Shown one piece after another: positions 47,704-57,741 of a DNA stretch of 64,000 nucleotides. A program made the position numbers and the translations under genes. The first letter of the stretch is position 1; the number at the start of each line of letters is the position of its first letter. Below the pieces are notes generated by a model that saw only the letters and a program-made list of their open reading frames with translations, was not told the DNA's origin and made no database searches. Origin of the DNA: an uncultured Lachnospiraceae bacterium (GTDB lineage Bacteria; Bacillota; Clostridia; Lachnospirales; Lachnospiraceae); contig CANQUG010000010.1 of the NCBI GenBank assembly GCA_947626985.1, positions 1 through 64,000 on the forward strand. Direction: 5' to 3'.

Positions 47704-48843
47704 ATGAAACAAAACAACATGTTAGCAATGATTTTGGCCGGCGGGCGCGGGAGCCGTCTTCATGACCTGACCAACAAGGTGGCTAAACCGGCCGTTTCTT
47801 ATGGAGGAAAATACCGCATCGTTGACTTTCCCCTGAGCAACTGCGCCAACAGCGGCATCGACGTGGTGGGCGTTCTGACTCAGTACGAATCCGTTCTGCT
47901 GAACAGCTACGTGGCCGCGGGCGGACGCTGGGGTCTTGACGCGAGGGACAGCGGCGTATTCGTTCTTCCGCCCCGTGAAAAGGCAGACGCGAATCTGGAC
48001 GTTTACAGAGGAACCGCGGACGCCATTTCCCAGAACATCGATTTTATTGATAATTATAATCCGGAATATCTGCTGGTTCTCTCCGGCGACCACATCTACA
48101 AGATGAACTATTCCAAAATGCTTCAGTACCATAAGGAAAAGAACGCGGACGCCACCATCGCCGTAATCGGCGTTCCCATCAAGGAAGCCAGCCGTTTCGG
48201 TATCATGAACACCGACGATGAGGGCCGGATCATAGAATTCGAGGAGAAGCCGGCGAACCCCAAGAGCAACCTGGCCTCCATGGGTATTTATATCTTTACC
48301 TGGAAGACCCTTCGCAGGCTGCTTCTGGCGGACATGAAGGATCCCAATTCCCACCATGACTTCGGCAAGGACATCATCCCCACCCTGCTGAACGAAGGCA
48401 AAACCATCGTGGCCTACGAGTTCAAGGGCTACTGGAAGGATGTGGGAACCATCGATTCCCTCTGGGAAGCGAATATGGACCTTCTCAGCAACAATAACGA
48501 ACTGGATCTGAACGACCATACCTGGAAGATCTACACCGAAGATGTTTCCGCTCTTCCCCAGTACATAGGGCCGAAAGCGAAGATTTCCCGCGCCTTTATC
48601 AACCAGGGCTGCATCATCGACGGTGAAGTGCGGAATTCCGTACTGTTTACCGGCGCCCGGGTAGGAGAGGGAGCGAAGGTCATCGACACCGTTCTCATGC
48701 CCGACGCCGTGGTGGAGGAAGGAGCCGTGGTACAGCGCGCTCTGGTAGCCAACGGCGTCCGGATCGGAAAGGGAGCCGTTGTGGGAAGCGCAGACAGCGA
48801 GCATATCGAACTCGTTGCAAAACGTGTAAAGGGGGTAGAATAA
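47704..48843 (+). CDS. glgC: Glucose-1-phosphate adenylyltransferase
   Basis: [44 protein letters not shown]. Confidence 0.97.
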   Translation: MKQNNMLAMILAGGRGSRLHDLTNKVAKPAVSYGGKYRIVDFPLSNCANSGIDVVGVLTQYESVLLNSYVAAGGRWGLDARDSGVFVLPPREKADANLDVYRGTADAISQNIDFIDNYNPEYLLVLSGDHIYKMNYSKMLQYHKEKNADATIAVIGVPIKEASRFGIMNTDDEGRIIEFEEKPANPKSNLASMGIYIFTWKTLRRLLLADMKDPNSHHDFGKDIIPTLLNEGKTIVAYEFKGYWKDVGTIDSLWEANMDLLSNNNELDLNDHTWKIYTEDVSALPQYIGPKAKISRAFINQGCIIDGEVRNSVLFTGARVGEGAKVIDTVLMPDAVVEEGAVVQRALVANGVRIGKGAVVGSADSEHIELVAKRVKGVE

Positions 48844-48844
48844 C

Positions 48845-49960
48845 ATGGCAAGAGCATTTGGAATCATTACATCATCAGGAACTCATATCAAGGTGGAAGG
48901 AATGCAGGCATACCGCCCCATCGGAGCCTTTTCCTTCCTGGGAAGATACCGCGTCATCGACTTCCCCATCTCCAACATGAGCAACAGCGACATCGACCGC
49001 ATTCAGGTATATGCCAAGAAAAATCCCCGTTCCCTGGCGGAGCATCTGGGAACCGGCCGTCATTACAACATTAACTCCAAGAGAGGCAAGCTGCAGCTCC
49101 TCTTCTCCGAGAACAACACGGAGAACGATATCTACAATACGGACATCGCCGCCTTTATGGAAAACATCGATATGATCGAAAGAATGCATTTTCCATACGT
49201 GGTGATCGCTCCCAACTATATGGTTTACACCGCCAACTTCGACACTCTTCTTCAGAATCACATTGATTCCGGCGCTGACATCACGCTGCTGTACCATGCG
49301 GTGGACAATGCCAGAGAAGCCTTCCTGAACTGTGATATCCTGAACCTGAACAAGCAGAAGGGCGTACTTTCCATCGAGAAAAACCGCGGAAGCGCCAAGA
49401 ACAGAAACATCTTCATGGACACCTATATCATGAACAAGGAGCTGTTCCTGGATCTCATCCACAAGGCGAAGAAGCTTTCCTCCATGTACACTCTGCCCCA
49501 GATCGTAAACATCGAATGCGCGAATCTGGACGTCCGCGGGGTGGCTCATCACGGATACTTCGCTACCATCACCGACTTCAAGAGCTACTTCGACGCCAAC
49601 ATCAACCTCATTGATTCCAAAGCGGCCCAGGAGCTGTTCGATCCGGAATGGCCCATTTACACCCGGACCAACGATTCCTGCCCCACCCAGTACTTCGACG
49701 ACGCGGAGGTGAGAAACTCCGTGATCTCCAACGGCTGTCTCATCGAGGGCTCCGTGGAAAACTGCGTTATCGGCCGCGGATGCTCCATCAAGAAGGGCGC
49801 TGTTGTGAAGAACAGCGTGATTCTGGCCAATGCCGTGATCGGGGAAGACGTTCACATCGAAAATCAGGTAGTGGACAAATGGGCCCAGGTGATTCACGCA
49901 AAGGAAGTCATCGCTCAGCCGGACCATCCGGGATATATCAGAAGAGACGATATTCTGTAA
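48845..49960 (+). CDS. glgD: Glucose-1-phosphate adenylyltransferase regulatory subunit
   Basis: RPIGAFSFLGRYRVIDFPISNMSNSDIDRIQVY; adjacent to glgC. Confidence 0.96.
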   Translation: MARAFGIITSSGTHIKVEGMQAYRPIGAFSFLGRYRVIDFPISNMSNSDIDRIQVYAKKNPRSLAEHLGTGRHYNINSKRGKLQLLFSENNTENDIYNTDIAAFMENIDMIERMHFPYVVIAPNYMVYTANFDTLLQNHIDSGADITLLYHAVDNAREAFLNCDILNLNKQKGVLSIEKNRGSAKNRNIFMDTYIMNKELFLDLIHKAKKLSSMYTLPQIVNIECANLDVRGVAHHGYFATITDFKSYFDANINLIDSKAAQELFDPEWPIYTRTNDSCPTQYFDDAEVRNSVISNGCLIEGSVENCVIGRGCSIKKGAVVKNSVILANAVIGEDVHIENQVVDKWAQVIHAKEVIAQPDHPGYIRRDDIL

Positions 49961-49982
49961 ACATAAAAAATCCTGTGCAAAA

Positions 49983-50018
49983 GGGGATGCGGCTCCGAAA
50001 AGCCGCATCCCCGATTTT
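49983..50018 (+). terminator. Strong terminator after glgCD
   Basis: GGGGATGCGGCT-ccgaaa-AGCCGCATCCCC then GATTTTTT. Confidence 0.9.
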
Positions 50019-50060
50019 TTATTGTACAAAATCCAAATCTCACTGAATTTGTCATTTGTT

Positions 50061-52517
50061 TTACTCTACAAACACCTTGTCCAGATGCCAGATCTCATCC
50101 ACATACTCCTGAATGGTTCTGTCGGAGGTGAACTTGCCGCAGCAGGCCACGTTCAGCATGGCCATCTTTGCCCAGCGTTTCTGGTCGCGGTAGGCTTCCT
50201 CCACCCGTTTCTGAGCGTCCGCGTAGGAGCGGAAATCAGCCAGGGTAAAGTACTGATCCGCTCTCTCTCCGTTCCTGCCGTTCAGCAGGGAATCGAACAG
50301 ATCCCGGAACAGCTCCGTATCGCTGGAGAAGGTACCGTTGATGAGCTGCATCAGTACCTGACGGATCTCGCCGTCCGTGTTGTAGATCACGTGAGGATCA
50401 TATCCGCCGTTCTTTTCGAAGTTGATGATCTCGTCGGAGCTGTGGCCGAAGATGAAGGCATTCTCGATGCCTACCTCCTCCACGATCTCCACGTTGGCTC
50501 CGTCCATGGTGCCCAGTGTGGGAGCGCCGTTCAGCATGAACTTCATGTTGCCGGTACCGGAAGCCTCCTTGCTGGCTGTGGAAATCTGCTCGGAAACATC
50601 CGCCGCCGCAAAGATCATCTCCGCGTTGGATACGCGGTAGTTCTCGATAAATACCACCTTCAGCTTGCCGCCGATGGTCCAGTCGTTGTTCACCACATCC
50701 GCCACGGAGTTGATGAGCTTGATGATCTTCTTCGCCCGCTGGTAAGCCGCGGAAGCCTTGGCTCCGAAGATGAAGGTCCTGGGATAGAAGTCCATCTGAG
50801 GATTCATCTTGATCTGATTGTACAGATAGATCACGTGAAGGATGTTCAGCAGCTGGCGCTTGTACTCGTGAAGTCTCTTCACCTGCACGTCGAAGATGGA
50901 GTGAGGATCCACCTCCACGCCGTTGTGCTCCAGGATATATTTGGCCAGACGAACCTTGTTCTGGAACTTGATGTTCATAAACTCCTGCTGGGCCCGCTCA
51001 TCGTCCGCATAGAGGGCCAGCTTTTTGATCTGGGGCAGATCCGTGATCCAGTCCGGACCGATGTGGTCTGTCACCCAGTCGGCCAGCAGCTGGTTTCCGT
51101 GAAGGAGGAAACGTCTCTGGGTGATGCCGTTGGTCTTGTTGTTGAACTTCTCCGGCATCATCTCATAGAAGTCTCTCAGCTCCTGATTCTTCAGAATCTC
51201 GGTATGGAGTCTCGCCACGCCGTTTACAGAGTAGCCGGCCACGATGGCCAGATGAGCCATCTTCACCTGTCCGTCATAGATGATGGCCATCTTGCGGATT
51301 TTGTCGTAGTTGCCCGGATATCTGTTCTGGATCTCGATGATGAACCGGCGGTTGATCTCCTCGATGATCTGGTAGATACGGGGAAGCAGTCTGGAGAACA
51401 GCTCGATGGGCCATTTTTCCAGTGCCTCGGACATAATGGTATGGTTGGTGTAGGCCACGCTCTTCGTGGTCACGTCCCAGGCCTGATCCCAGCCCAGACC
51501 TTCCTGATCCATGAGGATACGCATCAGCTCGGCCACCGCCACGGTGGGATGGGTATCGTTCATCTGGAAGGTAACCTTTTCGTACAGCTTCGTGATGTCG
51601 CTGTGGGTCTTTTTATACTTCGCCACGGCGGCCTGAAGGCTGGCAGATACGAAGAAGTACTGCTGTTTCAGGCGGAGCTCCTTGCCGGCGTAGTGGTTAT
51701 CGTTGGGATAAAGAACCTCCACGATGTTCCGGGCCAGGTTTTCCTGCTCCACGGCCTTCTTGTAATCGCCCTTGTCGAAGGAGTCCAGGCCGAAGTCCAC
51801 GATGGGCTCCGCGTCCCAGATACGGAGGGTGTTTACAATTTTGTTGTTATAGCCCACGATGGGCATATCGTAGGGAATGGCTCTGACAGCCTGATATCCC
51901 TCATGGATGAATTTATTCTCTCCCTTATAGGGGTCATGCTCCACTCTTACATAACCGCCGAAATGAACCTCCTTGGCGTACTCCGGACGGCGCAGCTCGA
52001 AGGGATAGCCCTCCTTCAGCCAGTTATCCGGCACCTCCACCTGGAAGCCGTTGCGGATCTCCTGCTTGAACATGCCGTAGCGGTAGCGGATACCGCAGCC
52101 GTACGCGCAGTAGTTCAGGGTCGCCAGAGAATCCAGGAAGCAGGCCGCCAGACGTCCCAGACCGCCGTTTCCGAGAGCGGGATCCGGCTCCATGTCTTCA
52201 ATGGCGTTCAGATCCAGTCCCAGCTCCTCCAGAGCTTCCTTCACTTCTCCGTAGGCGCCCAGATTGATCAGGTTATTGCCCAGAGCACGGCCCATCAGAA
52301 ATTCCATGGACATATAATAAACGATCTTCGGATCCGCTTTTTCAAACGCTTTCTGAGATTCAAACCAGTTGTCGATGATCACATCCTTGACCGTATAGCT
52401 TACCGCCTGAAAGAGCTGCTCCTGCGTCGCCTCCTCCAGTGATTTGCGGTAAAGAAACTTCACGTTTTCTCTTACGCTTTCCTTGAACGCTTCCTTTTTA
52501 AACTGCTTGTCGATCAT
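50061..52517 (-). CDS. glgP: Glycogen/maltodextrin phosphorylase
   Basis: MEFLMGRALGNNLINL; LGNGGLGRLAACFLDSLA; EASGTGNMKFMLNGAPTLGTMDGANVEI. Confidence 0.98.
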   Translation of the reverse strand: MIDKQFKKEAFKESVRENVKFLYRKSLEEATQEQLFQAVSYTVKDVIIDNWFESQKAFEKADPKIVYYMSMEFLMGRALGNNLINLGAYGEVKEALEELGLDLNAIEDMEPDPALGNGGLGRLAACFLDSLATLNYCAYGCGIRYRYGMFKQEIRNGFQVEVPDNWLKEGYPFELRRPEYAKEVHFGGYVRVEHDPYKGENKFIHEGYQAVRAIPYDMPIVGYNNKIVNTLRIWDAEPIVDFGLDSFDKGDYKKAVEQENLARNIVEVLYPNDNHYAGKELRLKQQYFFVSASLQAAVAKYKKTHSDITKLYEKVTFQMNDTHPTVAVAELMRILMDQEGLGWDQAWDVTTKSVAYTNHTIMSEALEKWPIELFSRLLPRIYQIIEEINRRFIIEIQNRYPGNYDKIRKMAIIYDGQVKMAHLAIVAGYSVNGVARLHTEILKNQELRDFYEMMPEKFNNKTNGITQRRFLLHGNQLLADWVTDHIGPDWITDLPQIKKLALYADDERAQQEFMNIKFQNKVRLAKYILEHNGVEVDPHSIFDVQVKRLHEYKRQLLNILHVIYLYNQIKMNPQMDFYPRTFIFGAKASAAYQRAKKIIKLINSVADVVNNDWTIGGKLKVVFIENYRVSNAEMIFAAADVSEQISTASKEASGTGNMKFMLNGAPTLGTMDGANVEIVEEVGIENAFIFGHSSDEIINFEKNGGYDPHVIYNTDGEIRQVLMQLINGTFSSDTELFRDLFDSLLNGRNGERADQYFTLADFRSYADAQKRVEEAYRDQKRWAKMAMLNVACCGKFTSDRTIQEYVDEIWHLDKVFVE

Positions 52518-52614
52518 AAATTACCTCCTTATACTGAAAGGCTCTCCCGGAGCGGTTTTTCCTCCCCTTTTCACCTTCACGGGAAGGGGCCCCGGGAAAG
52601 CGTTTTTCTTCCTG

Positions 52615-55600
52615 CTACAGGCGAACCACGCCCATAGTCACTTTCTCCCCGTTAATATTCCATTCCTTCACATAGCCTTCGGCTTCGCCCAGGACGATCT
52701 CCCTGGCCAGGACTTCGCCTTTGATCTCCTCGCCGCTGGTCCTCATGATGTCCAGGATCTTCTCGTTGTCCTTCGCGTAAACGGCGATCTGGTCCATCAC
52801 CTCGAAGCCGGCTTCCTTCCTCATGGTCTGGATCTTGCTGATGATCTCCCGGACAAAGCCCTCACGGATCAGTTCCGGAGTGAGACGGGTATCCAGAACC
52901 ACAGAGGTTTCTCCGCTGGTCTCGGTGACGTATCCCTCGGTCTGAGCGGTCTCGATCAGCAGGTCCTCCTCCGTGAGCTCCACCCTGCTTCCGCTGATAT
53001 CCAGAGAGAGAATGCCTGTGGATCTCAGCTCCTGCATGGCCTGACTTCCGTTGATCTCGCTGAGCGCCCTGCGGATTCCGCCCAGAAGCTTTCCGTATTT
53101 CGGTCCCAGAGTACGAAGCTGGGGCTTGAAGGTATAGGAGATGAAGGACTCCACATCCGCGGCAAATTTTACTTCCTTGATATTCAGCTCGTCGGCGATG
53201 ATGCTGGTAAAGAAGGGATTCATCTCCTTCTTCGCCTTCACAAACATGGTGCCGATGGGCTGACGGTTCTTGATATTGGCTGTATTTCTGGCAGCGCGGC
53301 CCAGAACCACGATCTCCAGAAGCTCCTCCATGTCCGCTTCCAGATCCTTATCGATCCACTCCTCCTTCACTGAGGGGAAGTCGCAGAGATGGATGCTCTC
53401 GGGAGCGTCCTTGTCAATACTTCTCACCAGATTCTGATAGATGTCCTCCGTCATGAAGGGAATCATGGGAGCCGCGGTTTTTGCGATGGTCACAAGGGCG
53501 GTATACAGGGTCATGTAGGCGTTGATCTTGTCCTGCTCCATGCCTTTGGCCCAGAAGCGCTCACGGCTTCTTCTCACGTACCAGTTGCTCATCTCGTCCA
53601 CAAAGTCCTGAAGGGCTCTGGCGCTCTCGGGAATGCGGTAGGCATTCAGGTTTTCGTCCACGGCCTTCACCACGGAATTCAGCTTGCTGAGGAGCCATTT
53701 GTCCATGACCGGAAGCTTCTCATAGTCCAGAGTGTACTTCGTGGCGTCAAACTGGTCGATCTCCGCATAGAGCACGAAGAACGCATAGGTGTTCCACAGC
53801 GTGCTCATGAACTTCCTCTGGCCCTCCACCACGGCCTTGCCGTGGAAGCGGTTGGGCAGCCAGGGGGCGCTGTTGATGTAGAAATACCACCGGATGGCGT
53901 CCGCGCCGTACTGCTCCAGAGCCTCGAAGGGATCCACCGCATTTCCCTTGGACTTGCTCATCTTCTGGCCGTTCTCATCCTGCACATGGCCCAGAACGAT
54001 GACGTTCTTATAGGGCGCTTTGTTGAAGATCAGAGTGGAGATAGCCAGCAGGGAGTAGAACCAGCCTCTGGTCTGGTCCACCGCCTCGGAGATGAAGTCC
54101 GCCGGGAACTGCTGCTCAAATACTTCTTTATTTTCAAACGGGTAATGATGCTGGGCGAAGGGCATGGCTCCGGAGTCAAACCAGCAGTCGATCACCTCGG
54201 GAACCCTGCGCATCTCCTTCCCGCATTTCGGGCATTTGATGGTCACTTCGTCAATATAGGGACGATGAAGCTCGATATTCTCCGGGCAGTTATCGGACAT
54301 GGATCTCAGCTCTTCCCTGCTGCCGATGGAGTGCATATGGCCGCAGTCTTCGCACACCCACACGTTCAGAGGCGTGCCCCAGTAACGGTTCCGGCTGATG
54401 CCCCAGTCCTGCACGTTCTCCAGCCAGTCCCCGAAACGGCCCTTGCCGATGCTCTCGGGGATCCAGTTGATGGTGTTGTTATTGCGGATCAGATCCTCCT
54501 TCACCGCGGTCATCTTGATGAACCAGGACTCTCTCGCATAGTAGATCAGAGGAGTGGAGCATCTCCAGCAGTGAGGATAGCTGTGCTCAAATTTCGGCGC
54601 GTCGAAGAGAAGCTTCCGGTCCTCCAGATCCTGAAGAATGGGCATATCCGCCTTCTTCACGAACATTCCGGCCCAGGGAGTCTCCGCCGTCATCTCGCCC
54701 TTTTCGTTTACCAGCTGAAGAAAGGCGATGTCATATTTCCGGCCTACTCTGGCGTCATCCTCGCCGAATGCGGGAGCGATGTGAACCACGCCGGTACCGT
54801 CTGTCAGAGTTACGTAACCGTCGCATACCACATGATGAGCGGGCTTGTGCTGACGCTCCACGATGGGCTTCTGGAAATCATACAGCGGCTCATATTCTTT
54901 ATATTCCAGATCCTTCCCGGTAAATCTTTCCAGGATCTCATAAGCGGGAGCGCCGTCTTTTCCCAGCTTTCCTCCCAGAACCTTGTCCAGAAGGGCTTCC
55001 GCCATATAGTAAACATATCCGTCGGCGGCCTTTACCTTCGCGTAGCTTTCCACGGGGTTTACACAGAGGGCCACGTTGGAGGGCAGGGTCCAGGGCGTGG
55101 TGGTCCAGGCAAGGATCCAGGCGTCCTCGTCCTTCACCTTAAAGCGGACCACCGCGGAGCGCTCCTTCACATCCTTATATCCCTGAGCCACCTCATGGCT
55201 GGACAGGGGAGTCCCGCAGCGGGGACAGTAGGGAACTACCTTGTAGCCCTTGTACAGGAGGCCTTTTTCCCAGATCTTTTTCAGCGCCCACCATTCCGAC
55301 TCGATATAATCGTCGTGATAGGTCACATAGGGGTTATCCATATCCGCCCAGAAACCTACGGTGTTGGAGAAATCCTCCCACATGCCCTTGTATTTCCAGA
55401 CGCTTTCCTTGCAGTGCTTGATGAACGGCTCCAGACCGTATTCCTCGATCTGCTCCTTGCCGTCCAGACCCAGCATTTTTTCCACTTCCAGCTCTACCGG
55501 CAGGCCGTGGGTGTCCCATCCCGCTTTTCTGGGAACCATATATCCCTTCATGGTACGGTACCTGGGAATCATATCCTTAATTACACGGGTCAGTACGTGA

Positions 55601-55770
55601 CCGATATGCGGTTTGCCGTTGGCCGTGGGCGGCCCGTCATAAAAGGTGTAGGTCTCCCCCTCCTTCCGGCTCTCCATACTCTTTTCGAAAATGTGGTTTT
55701 CTCTCCAGAACTGCTCAACCTTTTTTTCACGTTCCACGAAATTCAGGTTCGTGTCGACTTTCTGGTACAC
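52615..55770 (-). CDS. ileS: Isoleucyl-tRNA synthetase (GTG start)
   Basis: FYDGPPTANGKPHIGHVLTRVIKD; MSKSKGNAVDPFEALEQYGADA. Confidence 0.97.
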   Translation of the reverse strand: MYQKVDTNLNFVEREKKVEQFWRENHIFEKSMESRKEGETYTFYDGPPTANGKPHIGHVLTRVIKDMIPRYRTMKGYMVPRKAGWDTHGLPVELEVEKMLGLDGKEQIEEYGLEPFIKHCKESVWKYKGMWEDFSNTVGFWADMDNPYVTYHDDYIESEWWALKKIWEKGLLYKGYKVVPYCPRCGTPLSSHEVAQGYKDVKERSAVVRFKVKDEDAWILAWTTTPWTLPSNVALCVNPVESYAKVKAADGYVYYMAEALLDKVLGGKLGKDGAPAYEILERFTGKDLEYKEYEPLYDFQKPIVERQHKPAHHVVCDGYVTLTDGTGVVHIAPAFGEDDARVGRKYDIAFLQLVNEKGEMTAETPWAGMFVKKADMPILQDLEDRKLLFDAPKFEHSYPHCWRCSTPLIYYARESWFIKMTAVKEDLIRNNNTINWIPESIGKGRFGDWLENVQDWGISRNRYWGTPLNVWVCEDCGHMHSIGSREELRSMSDNCPENIELHRPYIDEVTIKCPKCGKEMRRVPEVIDCWFDSGAMPFAQHHYPFENKEVFEQQFPADFISEAVDQTRGWFYSLLAISTLIFNKAPYKNVIVLGHVQDENGQKMSKSKGNAVDPFEALEQYGADAIRWYFYINSAPWLPNRFHGKAVVEGQRKFMSTLWNTYAFFVLYAEIDQFDATKYTLDYEKLPVMDKWLLSKLNSVVKAVDENLNAYRIPESARALQDFVDEMSNWYVRRSRERFWAKGMEQDKINAYMTLYTALVTIAKTAAPMIPFMTEDIYQNLVRSIDKDAPESIHLCDFPSVKEEWIDKDLEADMEELLEIVVLGRAARNTANIKNRQPIGTMFVKAKKEMNPFFTSIIADELNIKEVKFAADVESFISYTFKPQLRTLGPKYGKLLGGIRRALSEINGSQAMQELRSTGILSLDISGSRVELTEEDLLIETAQTEGYVTETSGETSVVLDTRLTPELIREGFVREIISKIQTMRKEAGFEVMDQIAVYAKDNEKILDIMRTSGEEIKGEVLAREIVLGEAEGYVKEWNINGEKVTMGVVRL

Positions 55771-55803
55771 AGCATTTCCCTCCTTCAATGTCAAAACTAA
55801 AAT

Positions 55804-56143
55804 AAAAAAGCCCCCGCCCTGTAAAAGGACGAAAGCAGTTTCTCCATTCGCACCACCTGTTACGCTGTACAGGCCCGTCCGCGGACCGATACATGTTCCC
55901 GATAACGGCGGAAAGCCGTCTGCTCCTACACCGCGCCGCAGATCCCGGCAGGGCTCCCCCGCCGTCCTCACCCATCCGGCTTACCCGGAAGAGATTTTCA
56001 TCCGCGAAGACTGGATTCAGAACAGAAACTCCGGAGTGATCTTCCTCTGCCGCTATCGGCGCCGGTCTCCCACCATCCCCGGCTCGCTGGAGCTTTCGCA
56101 GGCAGATTACTGTCTCCATCACAGTTTTTGCCTATTTGTACGT
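55804..56143 (-). promoter_or_regulatory. T-box leader of ileS (Ile specifier ATC)
   Basis: Minus strand: Stem I GAGCCGGGGATGGTGGGAGACCGGC, specifier context GAAGATCACTCCGGAG (ATC 56040-56038), ACAGGTGGTGCGAATGG antiterminator with TGGT, terminator ending GGGCTTTTTT. Confidence 0.88.
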
Positions 56144-56150
56144 GCTGTCT

Positions 56151-56180
56151 ATTATAAGGTTTGCTTTTTCCATATGTCAA
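56151..56180 (-). promoter_or_regulatory. Consensus sigma-A promoter of the ileS T-box transcript
   Basis: TTGACA (56180-56175), 18-bp spacer, TATAAT (56156-56151). Confidence 0.85.
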
Positions 56181-56397
56181 GCTTTTTTTCAAACCATGTC
56201 CAAAATCAGCAAAATCACAAAAATTTAACAACTATGCCTCCTGTTTTGTGCTATAATGAGCCGGTAAATCCTTTTTCAGAGAAACACAGAGAGGTACGGA
56301 GCAGCCGGTTCCTTTCTTCGCTCCATGACAAATATGGAAAAATTGATCCCGGACATGCGTAAAAAACTCATATCGGGAAATAGTAACCGTAAAGAGG

Positions 56398-56501
56398 AAA
56401 ATTCAGGAGAAAAATAAGAATCCGTAATAAAAATTCACAGGATAAAAATATACAGACTATCAAAATTCGCACAAGATAAAGTGTACAGACTATCAAAATT
56501 C
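56398..56501. repeat. Degenerate tandem repeat, 32-33-bp period
   Basis: aaaattc starts at 56398, 56430, 56462, 56495; tacagactatcaaaattcgca shared. Confidence 0.88.
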
Positions 56502-56523
56502 GCAGACTGAATGAGGAAAAATC

Positions 56524-57741
56524 ATGCTGAAAAAAAGCACCTGTTTTACAAGAATCACTGCTGTTCTTCTCTGTGCCGTCCTGCTTGTATCCCGGCCGGC
56601 GCACCTGTTTGCTTCCGAGGGATCCACTCCCACGCCGGACCCGCACACAGAATTTTATGCGCAGGAGCCGGAGACCAATTCCATCGAAGGCTGGCCGCAG
56701 GGTCCCCTCATCGAAGGGGAATCCGCCGTACTGATAGACGTGAACACGGAAGCCGTCCTCTACTCGAAAAACGCGGATAAGAAGGAGTATCCCGCCAGCA
56801 TCACCAAGATCATGACCGCCCTGCTGGGCTGCGAGAACCTGGATTTCTCTCAGGATATCGTCATGAGCCAGAGCGCCGCCTACGGCATCGAACCGGGAAG
56901 CTCCACCATCTACGGCGACACCGGGGAGGTTTTTACGGCGGAACAGGTGATGATGGCTCTCATGCTGGAGTCCGCCAACGAAATGGCTCTCATCATCGGA
57001 GAACAGATCGACGGCTCCGTGAAAAAGTTTGTGGAACGGATGAATGCGCGGGCCCGGGAGCTGGGATGCACCGGAACCCATTTTAACAATCCCAACGGAC
57101 TGCCGGATGAAACTCACTACACTACCGCCGGCGATATGGCGAAAATCGCAAAAGCCGCCTGGCTCAATCCCATGTTCCGTTCCTACTGCACCACCGATTA
57201 TTATGAGATCCCGCCCACCAATGTTCAGAAGGAAACCCGCTATCTTCTCAATCATCACGGTATGATGGCGGGGAAGGAGCACGCCTACGAGGGGGTGCTG
57301 GGGGGAAAGACCGGCTACACCATCGCCGCCGGCAACACCCTGGTCACCTACGCCAGAAGGGGAAACCTCACTCTGGCGGCTGTGGTGATGAAATCCGTCA
57401 ACGGCGCCTACTCGGATACGGCGGCCCTTCTGGATTACGGCTTTGACAACTTTGAAAAAATCAACGTAAAGGTAAATAAAAATCCGGAGCCCCTGAAAAT
57501 GCTTCCCTGTGAAAAATACGTGCTGAACAGCGGGGGAAACACCTATCCCTTTTTCGCCACGCGAGCCTTTTACGCCACGGTTCCCAAGGGCACGAAGCTC
57601 CGGAAGCTCACAAAAAAACAGGCCCTTCTTCCCAACGCAGCCGGGCCTCTTCGTCTGAAATCGAAGTACTATTTTAATGGCTGCGCCGTGGGATGGGCCA
57701 TGCAGTATCAGAGAGAGATCCTTTCAGATCTCCTTCTTTAG
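56524..57741 (+). CDS. D-alanyl-D-alanine carboxypeptidase
   Basis: YPASITKIMTALL (SxxK), SANEMAL (SxN), GGKTGYT (KTG). Confidence 0.95.
   Translation: MLKKSTCFTRITAVLLCAVLLVSRPAHLFASEGSTPTPDPHTEFYAQEPETNSIEGWPQGPLIEGESAVLIDVNTEAVLYSKNADKKEYPASITKIMTALLGCENLDFSQDIVMSQSAAYGIEPGSSTIYGDTGEVFTAEQVMMALMLESANEMALIIGEQIDGSVKKFVERMNARARELGCTGTHFNNPNGLPDETHYTTAGDMAKIAKAAWLNPMFRSYCTTDYYEIPPTNVQKETRYLLNHHGMMAGKEHAYEGVLGGKTGYTIAAGNTLVTYARRGNLTLAAVVMKSVNGAYSDTAALLDYGFDNFEKINVKVNKNPEPLKMLPCEKYVLNSGGNTYPFFATRAFYATVPKGTKLRKLTKKQALLPNAAGPLRLKSKYYFNGCAVGWAMQYQREILSDLLL

Noticed and set aside
50022-52442. 806-aa plus-strand ORF opposite glgP
   Set aside because: Shadow ORF; glgP on the minus strand is unambiguous.
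53389-55800. 803-aa plus-strand ORF opposite ileS
   Set aside because: Shadow ORF of ileS.
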